Source of the DNA: Mycobacterium colombiense
GTDB lineage: Bacteria > Actinomycetota > Actinomycetes > Mycobacteriales > Mycobacteriaceae
DNA: 64,000 nt
NCBI RefSeq assembly: GCF_003284935.1
Contig: NZ_QMEV01000005.1
Location: forward strand, 62,001-126,000
Direction: 5' to 3'
Positions 1 through 8,562 of this stretch are shown in pieces. A program made the translations under genes and the position numbers. The notes beneath the pieces were generated by a model that had not been told where the DNA came from, searched no databases, and was given only the letters and a program-made list of their open reading frames with translations. How positions within the stretch are numbered: the first letter of the stretch is position 1; each line of letters begins with the position of its first letter.

Positions 1-40
1 CACCTCTACGTCGGATCCGTGCGATTGCGACGGCACGGCT

Positions 41-71
41 AGTTTATTATCTTTACTATGTTAGAGGTCTT
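41..71 (+). promoter_or_regulatory. candidate promoter and leader of the first operon
   Basis: The start of the window holds no gene. Between 41 and 60 the sequence is unusually A+T rich for this DNA and contains TATTAT (45-50) and TACTAT (54-59), either of which fits a mycobacterial -10 hexamer (TAnnnT). AGAGG at 63-67 is the ribosome binding site for ATG 72. The TTTACTATGTTAG stretch resembles the ACTATGATAG seen before the P450 at 19695. The -35 region cannot be picked out with confidence. Confidence 0.35.
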
Positions 72-1139
72 ATGGATGTCGGGCTGAATTCTGAGCAGCT
101 GTCGCTGCGCGACACCGTACGCGACATATTACGTACGGAGTGTCCACCCGACGCCGCGCGTCAAGCGATCACCGATCCCGAGCGCTGGCGCACCCTGTGG
201 AAGACGGTCGTCGACCTCGGTTGGACCGAGCTTGTCGCCCCCGGCGGCGACTACGGACCGGTCGAACTGGCCCTGGTTCTCGAGGAATGCGGTGCGGCGC
301 TCGCCCCAATTCCGTTGCTGGGCAGCGTCGGTCTGGCCGGCGGTCTGCTGCGCAACACCGGGCTCGACTCGGTGCTGACCGACATCGCCGGCGGTGTGGT
401 GGCCACCCTGGCCGTCCACGCCCAGGGGACTCGACTGCCCGGGGCGCCGATGACACTGCGCCAGGGCCGCCTGCGCGGCACCGCGGTCGCCGTCCCCCAT
501 CTGTCGCGCGCGGAGCTCGTCGTCACGCTGGCCCGTTCCGACGACGGTGACACCGTGGCCGCGGTCGTGCGCTGCGGCGACGGCGTCACCCTGGTGCCGA
601 CGGCCGAATCCACCGATCCCGCTCAGCCCCTGGCCGGCGTCGAGATCGACGCCGAGCCCGTCGCGGTGGCGCCGGTCGACGTCGAATCGGCACTGACGGC
701 CCCCTGGGTGGCCGCGGCCGCCGACCTTCTCGGCGTGGCGGGCGCCGCGCTGCACCGATCGGTCGAATACGCGAAGTCGCGGCGCCAGTTCGGCCAGCCG
801 ATCGGCGCGTTCCAGGGCATCAAACACGCGCTGGCCGACAACTACGTCAGCGTCGAACGCGCCCGCAGCCTGACCTACGCCGCGGCGGCGCGGCTCGCCG
901 ACCCGGCCTCACCGGCGGCGGAGGTGTTCACCGCCGCGGCGCTGGCCAAGGCGGCGGCCAACGATGCGGCGGCCAGTTGCGCGCGCACGTCGGTCCAGGT
1001 GCACGGCGCGCTGGGCCAGACCTGGGAGCACGACGCCCACCTCTACGTCAGGCGCGCCTGGCAGGGCGCCGCCATGCTGGGTGACAGCCGCTCGCTGTAT
1101 TACGAGGTCGGCCGCCGATTCTGCGGGGGTGCCGCATGA
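72..1139 (+). CDS. acyl-CoA dehydrogenase, short (beta-type) subunit
   Basis: Predicted flavin-dependent acyl-CoA dehydrogenase of 355 residues. The C-terminal helical domain is recognisable from RRQFG near residues 236-240 and from VHGALGQTWEHD near residue 308, the hallmark of the shorter subunit in heteromeric mycobacterial FadE pairs. It lacks the YEGT/YGGT-like segment found near the C terminus of the longer subunits, so it probably acts with the product of the next gene. In M. tuberculosis, FadE26/27 and FadE28/29 form such alpha2beta2 enzymes on steroid side chains; the substrate here is unknown. It heads a five-gene plus-strand operon reaching 5874. Confidence 0.88.
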   Translation: MDVGLNSEQLSLRDTVRDILRTECPPDAARQAITDPERWRTLWKTVVDLGWTELVAPGGDYGPVELALVLEECGAALAPIPLLGSVGLAGGLLRNTGLDSVLTDIAGGVVATLAVHAQGTRLPGAPMTLRQGRLRGTAVAVPHLSRAELVVTLARSDDGDTVAAVVRCGDGVTLVPTAESTDPAQPLAGVEIDAEPVAVAPVDVESALTAPWVAAAADLLGVAGAALHRSVEYAKSRRQFGQPIGAFQGIKHALADNYVSVERARSLTYAAAARLADPASPAAEVFTAAALAKAAANDAAASCARTSVQVHGALGQTWEHDAHLYVRRAWQGAAMLGDSRSLYYEVGRRFCGGAA

Positions 1140-1188
1140 GCCGCACCGGCGACGATGCAGAGCGCAGCGATGAGAAGGAGCGGTGCCT

Positions 1189-2289
1189 ATGAGCGCCGTG
1201 GTGGCGGAATTCGGCGCGTGGCTGGCGGAGTTTCTGCCCGACGACTACTACGCGAACTATCGCCGATACCGCTGGGACTTGAGTTTGCGGCGCGATTACC
1301 AGCGGGCCTCGTTCGAGGCCGGCTGGCTGCAGCCGACCTGGCCCCGCGAGCACGGCGGCCGGTCGCTGGGCCTGCGCGACGCCATGGAAGTCCGCATCGA
1401 GGCGGCGCTGCGCTCGGCGCCCAAGCTCCCCAACATCCAGGGGCCCGGCGTCGCCGCGCCGGGCATCCGGCAATTCGGCACGCCCGCCCAGATCGAGCGT
1501 CTGCTCGTTCCGCTGCTGCGCGGCGACGAGTGGTGGGCGCTGGGCATGTCCGAGCCCGAGGCGGGCTCGGATTTCGCCGGCCTGCGCACCCGCGCGGTGC
1601 GCGACGGCGACGTGTTCCGGGTCAACGGCCACAAGATCTGGACCACCCAGGCGCACGTGTCGCGGTGGTGCACCCTGTACGCCCGCACGGATCCCGAAGC
1701 GCCGAAACACCATGGCATCTCGTGCCTCATCCTCGACCTGCGGTCGCCCGGGGTCAGGATCGAGCCCATCCGGATGTCGTCGATCTCCGATGAGACGTTC
1801 TGCGAGGTCTTCCTCGACGACGTCGAAGTGCCGGCGGAGAACCTGCTGGGACCGCTCAACGGCGGCTGGAACGTCGCCCTGTCGTCCCTGCACCACGAAC
1901 GCCAGATGATCTGGATCATGAACTGGGTCGAGATCAAACGCGGGCTCGACGCGGTGCGCGAGGCCACGGACTCGAGCCACGACGTGTACGCCGAACTCGG
2001 TTCACTGCTCGCGGACGCCGAAGCGTTGCGCGCCACCGGATACCGCGCCTTGGGCAACGAGCTCGCGGGGCAACCCAGCCCGGAAGCCGACACCATGAAA
2101 CTGCTTGGATCGCTTACCTTGCAGCGGGTTTGGGAGCTCGGCGCGGCCGTCGCGGGCCCCGATTCGGCCACCGACCCGGATCTGCTGTTCGAACGCCAGG
2201 ACGCGCTGGCCGCGACCATCTACGGCGGGACGTCGGAGGTCCAGCGCAACATCATCGCCGAGCGCCTGCTCGGGCTGCCGAAGGGATGA
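1189..2289 (+). CDS. acyl-CoA dehydrogenase, long (alpha-type) subunit
   Basis: Acyl-CoA dehydrogenase of 366 residues. It has the flavin-proximal SEPEAGSDF motif near residue 120 and IYGGTSEVQRNII near residue 343. The glycine in YGGT stands where medium-chain enzymes carry the catalytic glutamate of YEGT; in steroid-type FadEs the base lies elsewhere in the fold. A GTG six bases upstream (1183) is in frame, but AAGGAG at 1175-1180 is spaced for ATG 1189. It follows the short-subunit gene by 49 bases and overlaps the next gene by ATGA, so it is almost certainly co-translated and probably pairs with the upstream subunit. Confidence 0.9.
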   Translation: MSAVVAEFGAWLAEFLPDDYYANYRRYRWDLSLRRDYQRASFEAGWLQPTWPREHGGRSLGLRDAMEVRIEAALRSAPKLPNIQGPGVAAPGIRQFGTPAQIERLLVPLLRGDEWWALGMSEPEAGSDFAGLRTRAVRDGDVFRVNGHKIWTTQAHVSRWCTLYARTDPEAPKHHGISCLILDLRSPGVRIEPIRMSSISDETFCEVFLDDVEVPAENLLGPLNGGWNVALSSLHHERQMIWIMNWVEIKRGLDAVREATDSSHDVYAELGSLLADAEALRATGYRALGNELAGQPSPEADTMKLLGSLTLQRVWELGAAVAGPDSATDPDLLFERQDALAATIYGGTSEVQRNIIAERLLGLPKG

Positions 2290-3443
2290 CGACCATGGAT
2301 TACGACCTCGGCGACGACGCCGGGCAACTGCGCAGCCACCTGCGCGAGCTGGTTGCCAACCACATCCCCGCCGACTTTCTGGGCGCCTGCACCGAGAACC
2401 CGCAGGACCTCGCCACCACCGAGACGTTCTGCAAGCTGCTGGCCACCGAAGGGCTGCTGGCGCTGGCGTGGCCGAAAGAGCATGGCGGCGGCGGTGGTTC
2501 GGTCTGGCAGCAGACGGTGCTGCGCGAGGAGATGTGGGCCCAGCACGAGCCGCGCGGTCCGCAGTACATGGGGATCAATTGGGTCGGGCCCGCGCTCATG
2601 CGATACGGGACGGCCGAGCAGAAGGCCAAGCACCTGGCGGCCATCGCCTCGGGAGACGTGATCTGGTGTCAGGGTTTTTCGGAACCGGAGGCCGGAACCG
2701 ACCTGGTGTCGTTGCGCACCCGCGCCGTTGCCGACGGCGACGGGTGGCGCATCAGCGGCCAGAAGGTGTGGACGTCGTACGCGCTGATGGCGTCCTGGTG
2801 CGTACTGGCGGCCTGCACGGATCCCGAAGCCCCAAAACACAAGCGGCTCACCCTCTTTCTCATTCCGATGGACCGAGCGGGCTTCACCGTCCGGCCAATC
2901 CCGTCGATGCTGGGACCCCACCACCTCAACGAGATGTTCCTCGACTCCGTGCGGGCGTATCCCGGTGACGTGCTCGGGGAGGTCGGCGACGGCTGGCGGG
3001 TGATGCGCGAAGCCCTGGCTTTCGAACGGGTGGGCATCGCACGCTACGCGCGCTGTGAGTCGCTGCTCGAACGGATGCGCGCCCAACTCGGCGACGACTG
3101 GGATCGGCTGCCCGAAACCATCCGCACCCGGTGGGTGCGGGCCCTCGTCGACCTGCGGGTCGCCCGGCTGCTGGCCTATCGCGCCGTGTCACTGCAGGAC
3201 GATGCGGCGGCGGGGGCGGCGGCGAGCGCCGCGCGCATCATCACCACCACGTGCGATCAGCTCGTCGCCGAGCTGCTGTTCGACGTGCTGGGGCCGACGG
3301 CGCTGGACAGCGGGACCTCCGCGGCGCTGCACGGAGCGGTCGAAGACCATTGGCGTTACGCGCAGGCGGCCACGGTGGCATCGGGCACCATCGAGGTGCA
3401 GCGCATGCTCGTGGCACGAGATGTATTGGGAGAACACAGGTGA
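2286..3443 (+). CDS. acyl-CoA dehydrogenase, long (alpha-type) subunit
   Basis: Acyl-CoA dehydrogenase of 385 residues with SEPEAGTDLVS near residue 130 and SGTIEVQRML near residue 363. The reading frame is open further upstream, but ATG 2286 overlaps the previous stop as ATGA and begins the normal N-terminal domain. The YEGT position reads SGT, again without the medium-chain-type glutamate. It is the second long subunit in the operon and pairs by position with the short subunit encoded immediately after it (GTGA overlap). Role inferred from family: first dehydrogenation step of beta-oxidation of an unknown bulky acyl-CoA. Confidence 0.89.
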   Translation: MTTMDYDLGDDAGQLRSHLRELVANHIPADFLGACTENPQDLATTETFCKLLATEGLLALAWPKEHGGGGGSVWQQTVLREEMWAQHEPRGPQYMGINWVGPALMRYGTAEQKAKHLAAIASGDVIWCQGFSEPEAGTDLVSLRTRAVADGDGWRISGQKVWTSYALMASWCVLAACTDPEAPKHKRLTLFLIPMDRAGFTVRPIPSMLGPHHLNEMFLDSVRAYPGDVLGEVGDGWRVMREALAFERVGIARYARCESLLERMRAQLGDDWDRLPETIRTRWVRALVDLRVARLLAYRAVSLQDDAAAGAAASAARIITTTCDQLVAELLFDVLGPTALDSGTSAALHGAVEDHWRYAQAATVASGTIEVQRMLVARDVLGEHR

Positions 3444-4375
3444 AAACCGATCTGCCGCAAGACATCAGCGACTTCGCCGCCGTCGCGGGTAAACGTTTGG
3501 CCCGATTGGGCGGACCGCCGGCCGCGTTGCGCGCGGAGACCGACGACACCATCCGGGATGCGGCGCGCACCGCGCTCAACGAGGTCGGCGCCTTCGACCT
3601 CGACGTGCGTTCGGAGCCCGACGACCTGCTGGCCGCGGCGGTGCTGTGCCAGGCCGCCGGCGCCACCGTGCTCCCCTATCCATTGGTGGAGGAGCTGCTG
3701 GCGCTCGACGGCGCCCGCCTGACCCTGGTCAATCCGAAAGCGCCGCGCATCGACCACGGCGACCTGGCCGGTGACTGGGTCGCCGCGGACCTGGACGGCA
3801 CTCGCTACCGGCCCCGGCCGGGCTCGCGGACCGGCGCCAAGCTGGGACCCTTCCTGGTTCCGGCCACGTTGGGCGCACCCGAGGGAAGCGTGCCCGCCGC
3901 CGACGTTAACCTTCATCTCGTGCTGGGATCATGGCGGATTCTGGGATCGGTGCAGCAGTCGCTGCGGGTGGTCACCGAGCATGTGCGCGCCCGGATCCAG
4001 TTCGGCAAGCCGCTCGCGGACTTTCAGGCCGTCAGGTTCGCCGTCGCCGACGCCGCCGTCGCGGTCCGCGGGCTACACGAACTCGCGAAGTTCACCATCT
4101 GCCGCCCCGAATCGCTCCCCGCGCAGATTCATTCGGCCGACGCCCTGATCCTTCGGCTCAAGGCCGCGGACACGGCACGACAGGTGATGCGCACGTCGCA
4201 CCAGTTACTCGGGGCCCTGGGGTTCTGCGACGAGTCCGACGTCAGCGTGCTCGACCGGCACACCCAGCCGCTGATCCGGTTGCCGCTGGGCACCGAGGAA
4301 CTGGCCTTGCGCCTGATTCCCTGCGTACCGGACGGGTCATTCGAGACGCTGTTCAGCGAGCCGGTATCGGCATGA
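3440..4375 (+). CDS. acyl-CoA dehydrogenase, short (beta-type) subunit
   Basis: Short acyl-CoA dehydrogenase-like protein of 311 residues starting at GTG 3440, which overlaps the previous stop as GTGA. RIQFGKPLADFQ near residue 184 marks the C-terminal domain. The usual QMHGGIG..WEHD block is replaced by HQLLGALGFCDESD near residue 253, so it is more diverged than the other short subunits here. Its length is below the usual 380-residue ACAD but normal for the non-catalytic-looking partner subunit. It overlaps the acyl-CoA synthetase gene by ATGA. Confidence 0.82.
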   Translation: MKTDLPQDISDFAAVAGKRLARLGGPPAALRAETDDTIRDAARTALNEVGAFDLDVRSEPDDLLAAAVLCQAAGATVLPYPLVEELLALDGARLTLVNPKAPRIDHGDLAGDWVAADLDGTRYRPRPGSRTGAKLGPFLVPATLGAPEGSVPAADVNLHLVLGSWRILGSVQQSLRVVTEHVRARIQFGKPLADFQAVRFAVADAAVAVRGLHELAKFTICRPESLPAQIHSADALILRLKAADTARQVMRTSHQLLGALGFCDESDVSVLDRHTQPLIRLPLGTEELALRLIPCVPDGSFETLFSEPVSA

Positions 4376-5874
4376 CCGACGCTGGTGACGATGCAGCGCC
4401 GAATCCGTTCGACGAGGGAATCCCTTTCGGGGTAAAGCTGCAGCAGCTCGCCGATGAGCGGCGCGACGATGCGGCCGCGACGATCGTCGCGCTGGACGGC
4501 AGCGCCACCTCGCTGACCTTCGGTGAACTCGATGCCCGCGCCAACCAGTGGGGCCGGGCGCTGGCCGGCCGGGGTGCACAAACGGGTTCACTTGTGGCAC
4601 TGGCCATTCCGAACTCCCAACATCTGGTACTGGCGACCCTGGGGTGCTGGAAGATCGGCGCCGTCCCCGTCCCCATGCACTGGGATCTTCCCGAATGGGA
4701 GCGAGACCGGGTGCGCGAGGTGATCAACCCCGTCGTGGTCGTCGACGAACGAAGCCGCTGGGAGCTCGACGCCGCCGCGGCCGGCGAATCCGCGGAGGCC
4801 CTGCCGGTCGCCGTCTCCCCCACCGCCAACGGGATCTGCAGCAGCGGATCCACCGGTGTGCCCAAGGTGATCCTCAACCTGGCGCCGTCGCTGTGGATCC
4901 CGCAGCAGGGCGAACCGTTCCTGTCCAACTGGACGCCGGTGGCCCAGCCGCAGACCATCATGGTGCCCGCGCCGATGTATCACACCAACGGCTTCGCCAC
5001 CTTCCTGATGATGCTGGCCGGCGACCACCTGGTCATACTCGAAAAGTTCGATGCCGCACTGGTTCTCGATGTCATCGAACGCTTCCGGATCACCAACTTC
5101 ACCGCCACGCCCACCATGCTGGCGCGCATCGCCGCCCGGCCCGACGTGCGGCAGCGAGACCTGTCCAGCATCGTCTTCATCCTGCAGGGCGCCGCGGTGA
5201 TGCCGCCGTCACTGCTGCGCACCTGGTTCGAACTGCTCAGCCCCGAGCAGATCGTGATGGCATACGGCATGACCGAAAACCTCGGGCTCACCGCGCTGCG
5301 CGGCGACGAGTGGCTGGCCCACCCGGGCAGTGTGGGCCGCGGGTTCCGGGACACCGAGATCCGAATTCTGGACGCCGACAAGCGGCCGCTGGGTCCCGGC
5401 GAGGACGGTGACGTGTACCTGCGGGCGCCGATGAGCGCGGGATACCGGTATCTCGGCGGGGCGCCCCCGCTGCCGTCGACCGAGGACGGCTTCCGCTCCG
5501 CCGGCGACATCGGCCACCTCGACGAGGACGGTTTCCTCTACATCGTCGACCGCCGGGTCGACATGATCGTCACCGGCGGCGCCAATGTCTTTCCGGCCGA
5601 GGTCGAGTCCGCGCTCGCCGGCCACCCCGCCATCGCCGACGTCGTCGTGATCGGGCTTGCCGACCCGCAATGGGGGCGCCGGGTGCACGCGGTGGTTCAG
5701 CGCGCCGACTCCGATGGGGCCGCCGCACTGACCGAACAGCAGGTGATCGAATACGCGAAGAACCGCCTGGCCCCCTATAAGGCGCCCAAGAGCGTCGAGT
5801 TCGTCGATTCCATTCCTCGGACCGCGGCGACCAAGGTCAACCGCTCGGCGATGATCGAGGCACGGGGCGGCTAA
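4372..5874 (+). CDS. acyl-CoA synthetase (FadD/AMP-binding family)
   Basis: ANL-superfamily ligase of 500 residues expected to activate a carboxylic acid as its AMP ester and then its CoA thioester. The P-loop-like motif reads SSGSTGVPK near residue 155, YGMTEN near 298 and a short GDI in place of the YRTGD core near 376; the A10 lysine region is TAATKVNRS rather than the usual GK context. ATG 4372 overlaps the preceding dehydrogenase stop. It is the last gene of the operon and probably supplies CoA esters to the four dehydrogenase subunits. Its end overlaps the convergent ferredoxin reductase gene by four bases. Confidence 0.88.
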   Translation: MTDAGDDAAPNPFDEGIPFGVKLQQLADERRDDAAATIVALDGSATSLTFGELDARANQWGRALAGRGAQTGSLVALAIPNSQHLVLATLGCWKIGAVPVPMHWDLPEWERDRVREVINPVVVVDERSRWELDAAAAGESAEALPVAVSPTANGICSSGSTGVPKVILNLAPSLWIPQQGEPFLSNWTPVAQPQTIMVPAPMYHTNGFATFLMMLAGDHLVILEKFDAALVLDVIERFRITNFTATPTMLARIAARPDVRQRDLSSIVFILQGAAVMPPSLLRTWFELLSPEQIVMAYGMTENLGLTALRGDEWLAHPGSVGRGFRDTEIRILDADKRPLGPGEDGDVYLRAPMSAGYRYLGGAPPLPSTEDGFRSAGDIGHLDEDGFLYIVDRRVDMIVTGGANVFPAEVESALAGHPAIADVVVIGLADPQWGRRVHAVVQRADSDGAAALTEQQVIEYAKNRLAPYKAPKSVEFVDSIPRTAATKVNRSAMIEARGG

Positions 5875-7073
5875 TCCGGCCGCGGCGGCGGAAATTCGGC
5901 CCGCTTCGCGATGGCATCGCGGTAGGCGTACACCCGATCCGTCGTCGTTCCAAGCACCGCTATGGTGTGGCCGTTGCGGCCGTAGGCGGCAACGAACTCC
6001 CACGAGTCGGGATCTCCTTCGACGAATTCCAGCGCATCGTAATCCGTTGGCACGCCGATCATCTGGACTTTGACGTCATACTGATCGGACCAGAAGTACG
6101 GAACCTCGTCGTAGCTCTCCGCGCGGTCCCTGCCCCCCAGCAGAGTGCGGGCCGCAGCGGCGCCCTGACGTCCGGCGTGATCCCAATGCTCGATCCGCAG
6201 ATGCCGTTCGTACAGCGGATGCCACCAGCGCGCGACATCACCGGCCGCGACGACATCGGTGCCACCCTCGGCCGTACCCGTGGCATCACAGACCACGCCG
6301 TCATCCACGCGCAAGCCAGAGTCGCTCAGCCAATCGGTCGCAGGGGTCACGCCCAGGCCGACGACGACGAGATCAGCCGGAAGGAGCGAACCATCGGTGA
6401 GCCGAACCGCCTCCACCCGGCCGTCACCCACGAAGGCGTCCACGCCCACGCCAACCCGTACGTCGACGCCATGCTGACGATGCAGATCCGCCCAGCGAGG
6501 TGCCAGCTCCTGGCCCAAGGCGGCCAACAGCGGGCCGGCGGTCTTCTCGATCAGCGCCACGTCGAGCCCTATCGACCGGCAGCTGGCGGCGACCTCCGCA
6601 CCGATGAACCCGCCGCCGACGACCACCACCCGGGGCCGCGCACCCAACGTCTGCCGGATCGCCAGGCAATCCTCGACCGTGCGCAGCACGAACACACCGT
6701 CGGGAACCGGGCCTGGCCATTGACGCGGGACCGCGCCGCTGGCGATCACCAGCCCGTCGAATCGCACTGCCAGATCCTGGTTTTCGTCGCGCACGTGGAC
6801 CACACGCGCGGTCATGTCCAACTTGAGCGCCGATGCCCCTCGCAGCACACGCGCCTCGAAGTCGAATTGAGGCGCCAGGTCGACGCCCGCGCGGTGCACC
6901 TCGCCGGTAAGCAACTTCTTGGACAGGGGCGGGCGATGGTAAGGGGCCTGCCGCTCGGAACCGACGATGGTCAGTGAACCGTCATAGCCTTCTTGCCGCA
7001 GGGTTTCCGCCGCCCGCGTGCCAGCCACACCCGCACCGATCACGACCACGTCTTTCAGCTGACGACTCCGCAT
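5871..7073 (-). CDS. NAD(P)H-dependent ferredoxin reductase (FAD)
   Basis: Flavoprotein reductase of 400 residues, of the rubredoxin/ferredoxin reductase type that feeds P450s and oxygenases. Residues 13-18 form the FAD-binding GAGVAG. A second dinucleotide site, VVGGGFIGAE, lies near residue 155, and AAGDVA near the C-terminal third is the conserved FAD-contact segment. HRPPLSK near residue 47 is typical of this group. It lies four bases downstream of the ferredoxin gene, so the two almost certainly make one electron chain from NAD(P)H to an oxygenase. The partner could be the diiron-like protein encoded upstream, one or more P450s in the window, or both. Confidence 0.93.
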   Translation of the reverse strand: MRSRQLKDVVVIGAGVAGTRAAETLRQEGYDGSLTIVGSERQAPYHRPPLSKKLLTGEVHRAGVDLAPQFDFEARVLRGASALKLDMTARVVHVRDENQDLAVRFDGLVIASGAVPRQWPGPVPDGVFVLRTVEDCLAIRQTLGARPRVVVVGGGFIGAEVAASCRSIGLDVALIEKTAGPLLAALGQELAPRWADLHRQHGVDVRVGVGVDAFVGDGRVEAVRLTDGSLLPADLVVVGLGVTPATDWLSDSGLRVDDGVVCDATGTAEGGTDVVAAGDVARWWHPLYERHLRIEHWDHAGRQGAAAARTLLGGRDRAESYDEVPYFWSDQYDVKVQMIGVPTDYDALEFVEGDPDSWEFVAAYGRNGHTIAVLGTTTDRVYAYRDAIAKRAEFPPPRPD

Positions 7074-7077
7074 CGGT

Positions 7078-7266
7078 TCAGTCCTCCACCGAGATCGCCT
7101 GGGTGGGGCAGGACACCTCTGCGGCTTTCAACTCTCCGCGCAGTTCGGACGACGGCTCATCTTGGAGCAAATGAAGTCCGTCTTCGCGCACTTCGAATAC
7201 CGCATGGCACAGGCTCATGCAGACACCGTTGCCGTCGCAGGTGTCGAGATCGACCGAAACCTTCAT
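7078..7266 (-). CDS. ferredoxin, probably [3Fe-4S]
   Basis: Small ferredoxin of 62 residues. Cysteines 10, 16 and 20 lie in CDGNGVCMSLC and a fourth in SCPTQA near residue 53, the C-x5-C-x3-C...CP pattern of mycobacterial P450-type ferredoxins. The variable residue at the missing-ligand position is Asn13, which suggests a [3Fe-4S] cluster. The start ATG overlaps the stop of the upstream diiron-like gene by ATGA and the reductase follows after four bases. The acidic C terminus fits a soluble electron carrier. Confidence 0.92.
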   Translation of the reverse strand: MKVSVDLDTCDGNGVCMSLCHAVFEVREDGLHLLQDEPSSELRGELKAAEVSCPTQAISVED

Positions 7267-8234
7267 CGCGCCTTCGCCCTTTCGCCCCCCGGGTCGGAAG
7301 GTTCCACCCCATGTGTTTGATCGGGTCCACCCGAGCTGGCCTGTGTTCGCGCCCGCTCGCGGGCGGCTTTCGCGACGGGCGAATACTCCAGGTAGTCGGT
7401 CGCCATCTCCGTCACCGCCTCCGGGCCGGGATGATGGCCGGGCCGCAGATACCGCACGGGCATGGTGACGATGAGCCACCAGGGGCCCGGCAGTCGGTAC
7501 TGGCGTGCGGCCCGCAGCCAGTCCCGCCAGCGCCACTTTCCCTCGATGGTCGGGTCGTGGTTCATCAGGTAGCGGGCTCCGGCGATCCACCAGCCGATGA
7601 ACAGCGGAGCGGTCATGAACATCGAGAACGCTCTGATGAAGTAGTTGCCGCACACGTGCTGGTAGACGTCGAACACCAGTGATCGATGCTCGACCTCCTC
7701 GGCGGCGTGCCAGCGCAGCAGATCGAGCATCATCGGGTCGGTGCCCGCGTAATCCAATCCGCGATTCTGCAGCACCCATTGGCCCAACATCGCCGTGAAA
7801 TGTTCCAGGGAGGCCACGTCGGCTAGGCGTCGATACAGCCACCACCGCTGCAACGCCGGCGGAAAATACTTTGGCGGATCGCCCAGCGTCACCGACAACG
7901 TTTTGCGGAGGCGACTGGTGTATGGCTTGGTGTCGATGCCCTGTTCGGCCAGATGGTCGAGCACCACCTGATGCGCCCAGGCATGCCAGGACTCCTGCTG
8001 GATGAACGGTTTGATCGCCGCCTCCAGCTCCGGGTCGTCGACCAACGACGAGGCTTCAAGGACGGCCTTGATAAAGTGCCGCTCGCCCTCGGGCAGCAGC
8101 AGGTGCAAGACGTTCATCATATGCGTCGAGAAGGGGTCGTCAGGCACCCAGTGCAGCGGCGTCTCCGACCAGTCGAACCGCACCATGCGGCGATACTTGG
8201 GGTATCCATCGTGATGAAGTTGAACCTCTGGCAT
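7263..8234 (-). CDS. putative diiron protein (PF10118-like metal-dependent hydrolase)
   Basis: Protein of 323 residues resembling the family usually called predicted metal-dependent hydrolase (PF10118). The sequence shows Glu51, Glu81-x2-His84, Glu144 and Glu180-x2-His183, which is the ligand order of ferritin-like diiron carboxylate enzymes such as acyl-ACP desaturases. Residues 201-222 are hydrophobic and may contact a membrane. A TTG at 8258 is in frame, but ATG 8234 has GAGGGAGGG about ten bases upstream. It shares an ATGA overlap with the ferredoxin gene and is followed by the ferredoxin reductase. I infer a redox enzyme rather than a hydrolase; no substrate can be named. Confidence 0.8.
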   Translation of the reverse strand: MPEVQLHHDGYPKYRRMVRFDWSETPLHWVPDDPFSTHMMNVLHLLLPEGERHFIKAVLEASSLVDDPELEAAIKPFIQQESWHAWAHQVVLDHLAEQGIDTKPYTSRLRKTLSVTLGDPPKYFPPALQRWWLYRRLADVASLEHFTAMLGQWVLQNRGLDYAGTDPMMLDLLRWHAAEEVEHRSLVFDVYQHVCGNYFIRAFSMFMTAPLFIGWWIAGARYLMNHDPTIEGKWRWRDWLRAARQYRLPGPWWLIVTMPVRYLRPGHHPGPEAVTEMATDYLEYSPVAKAARERARTQASSGGPDQTHGVEPSDPGGERAKAR

Positions 8235-8562
8235 AGGAATCGTCCCTCCCTCGGCCAACTGTGCACCGTCGGTCGATGTCTCGAGAACCGTCGACCGGCG
8301 AGCCCCCTGTCGTACTCACGGCCTACACCCCGGCGCACTTCGCCGAGTACAACTGTTCACTCACGCGCGTACCCGCCCCGGCCGCCGGCTATGCGTATCA
8401 GCCGGTACCGGATTCCTGAGAATTGCCTATCGACTCGCACGCTCGGCGTCGATCAACCGTCGATGCGACATCGCGACGCGCAAGCCTCCCGGACGGGTGG
8501 CATCGCACGGTAATCTCATTCTCATAGCGCGAGCGGCGCGCGAGGGAAGGGACCAATCGCTC
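8235..8562. other. divergent intergenic region, 328 bases, no gene seen
   Basis: This gap separates the diiron operon (minus) from the TetR-thioesterase fusion (plus). No convincing coding frame with a ribosome binding site is present. GTACTC at 8312-8317 and GAGTAC at 8345-8350 form inverted half-sites separated by 27 bases, which is weak evidence for a regulator site. GAGGGAAGGGA around 8542-8552 serves the fusion gene. Confidence 0.4.

Noticed and set aside
3440..4375. Possible truncated or frameshifted acyl-CoA dehydrogenase because of its 311-residue length
   Set aside because: Start and stop overlap both neighbours cleanly and the C-terminal domain is complete; short partner subunits are normal in heteromeric FadE pairs.
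2130..5874. Upstream in-frame extensions of the genes starting at 2286, 3440 and 4372
   Set aside because: The extra residues are unlike the families and lie inside the previous genes; start codons overlapping the preceding stops give normal N termini.
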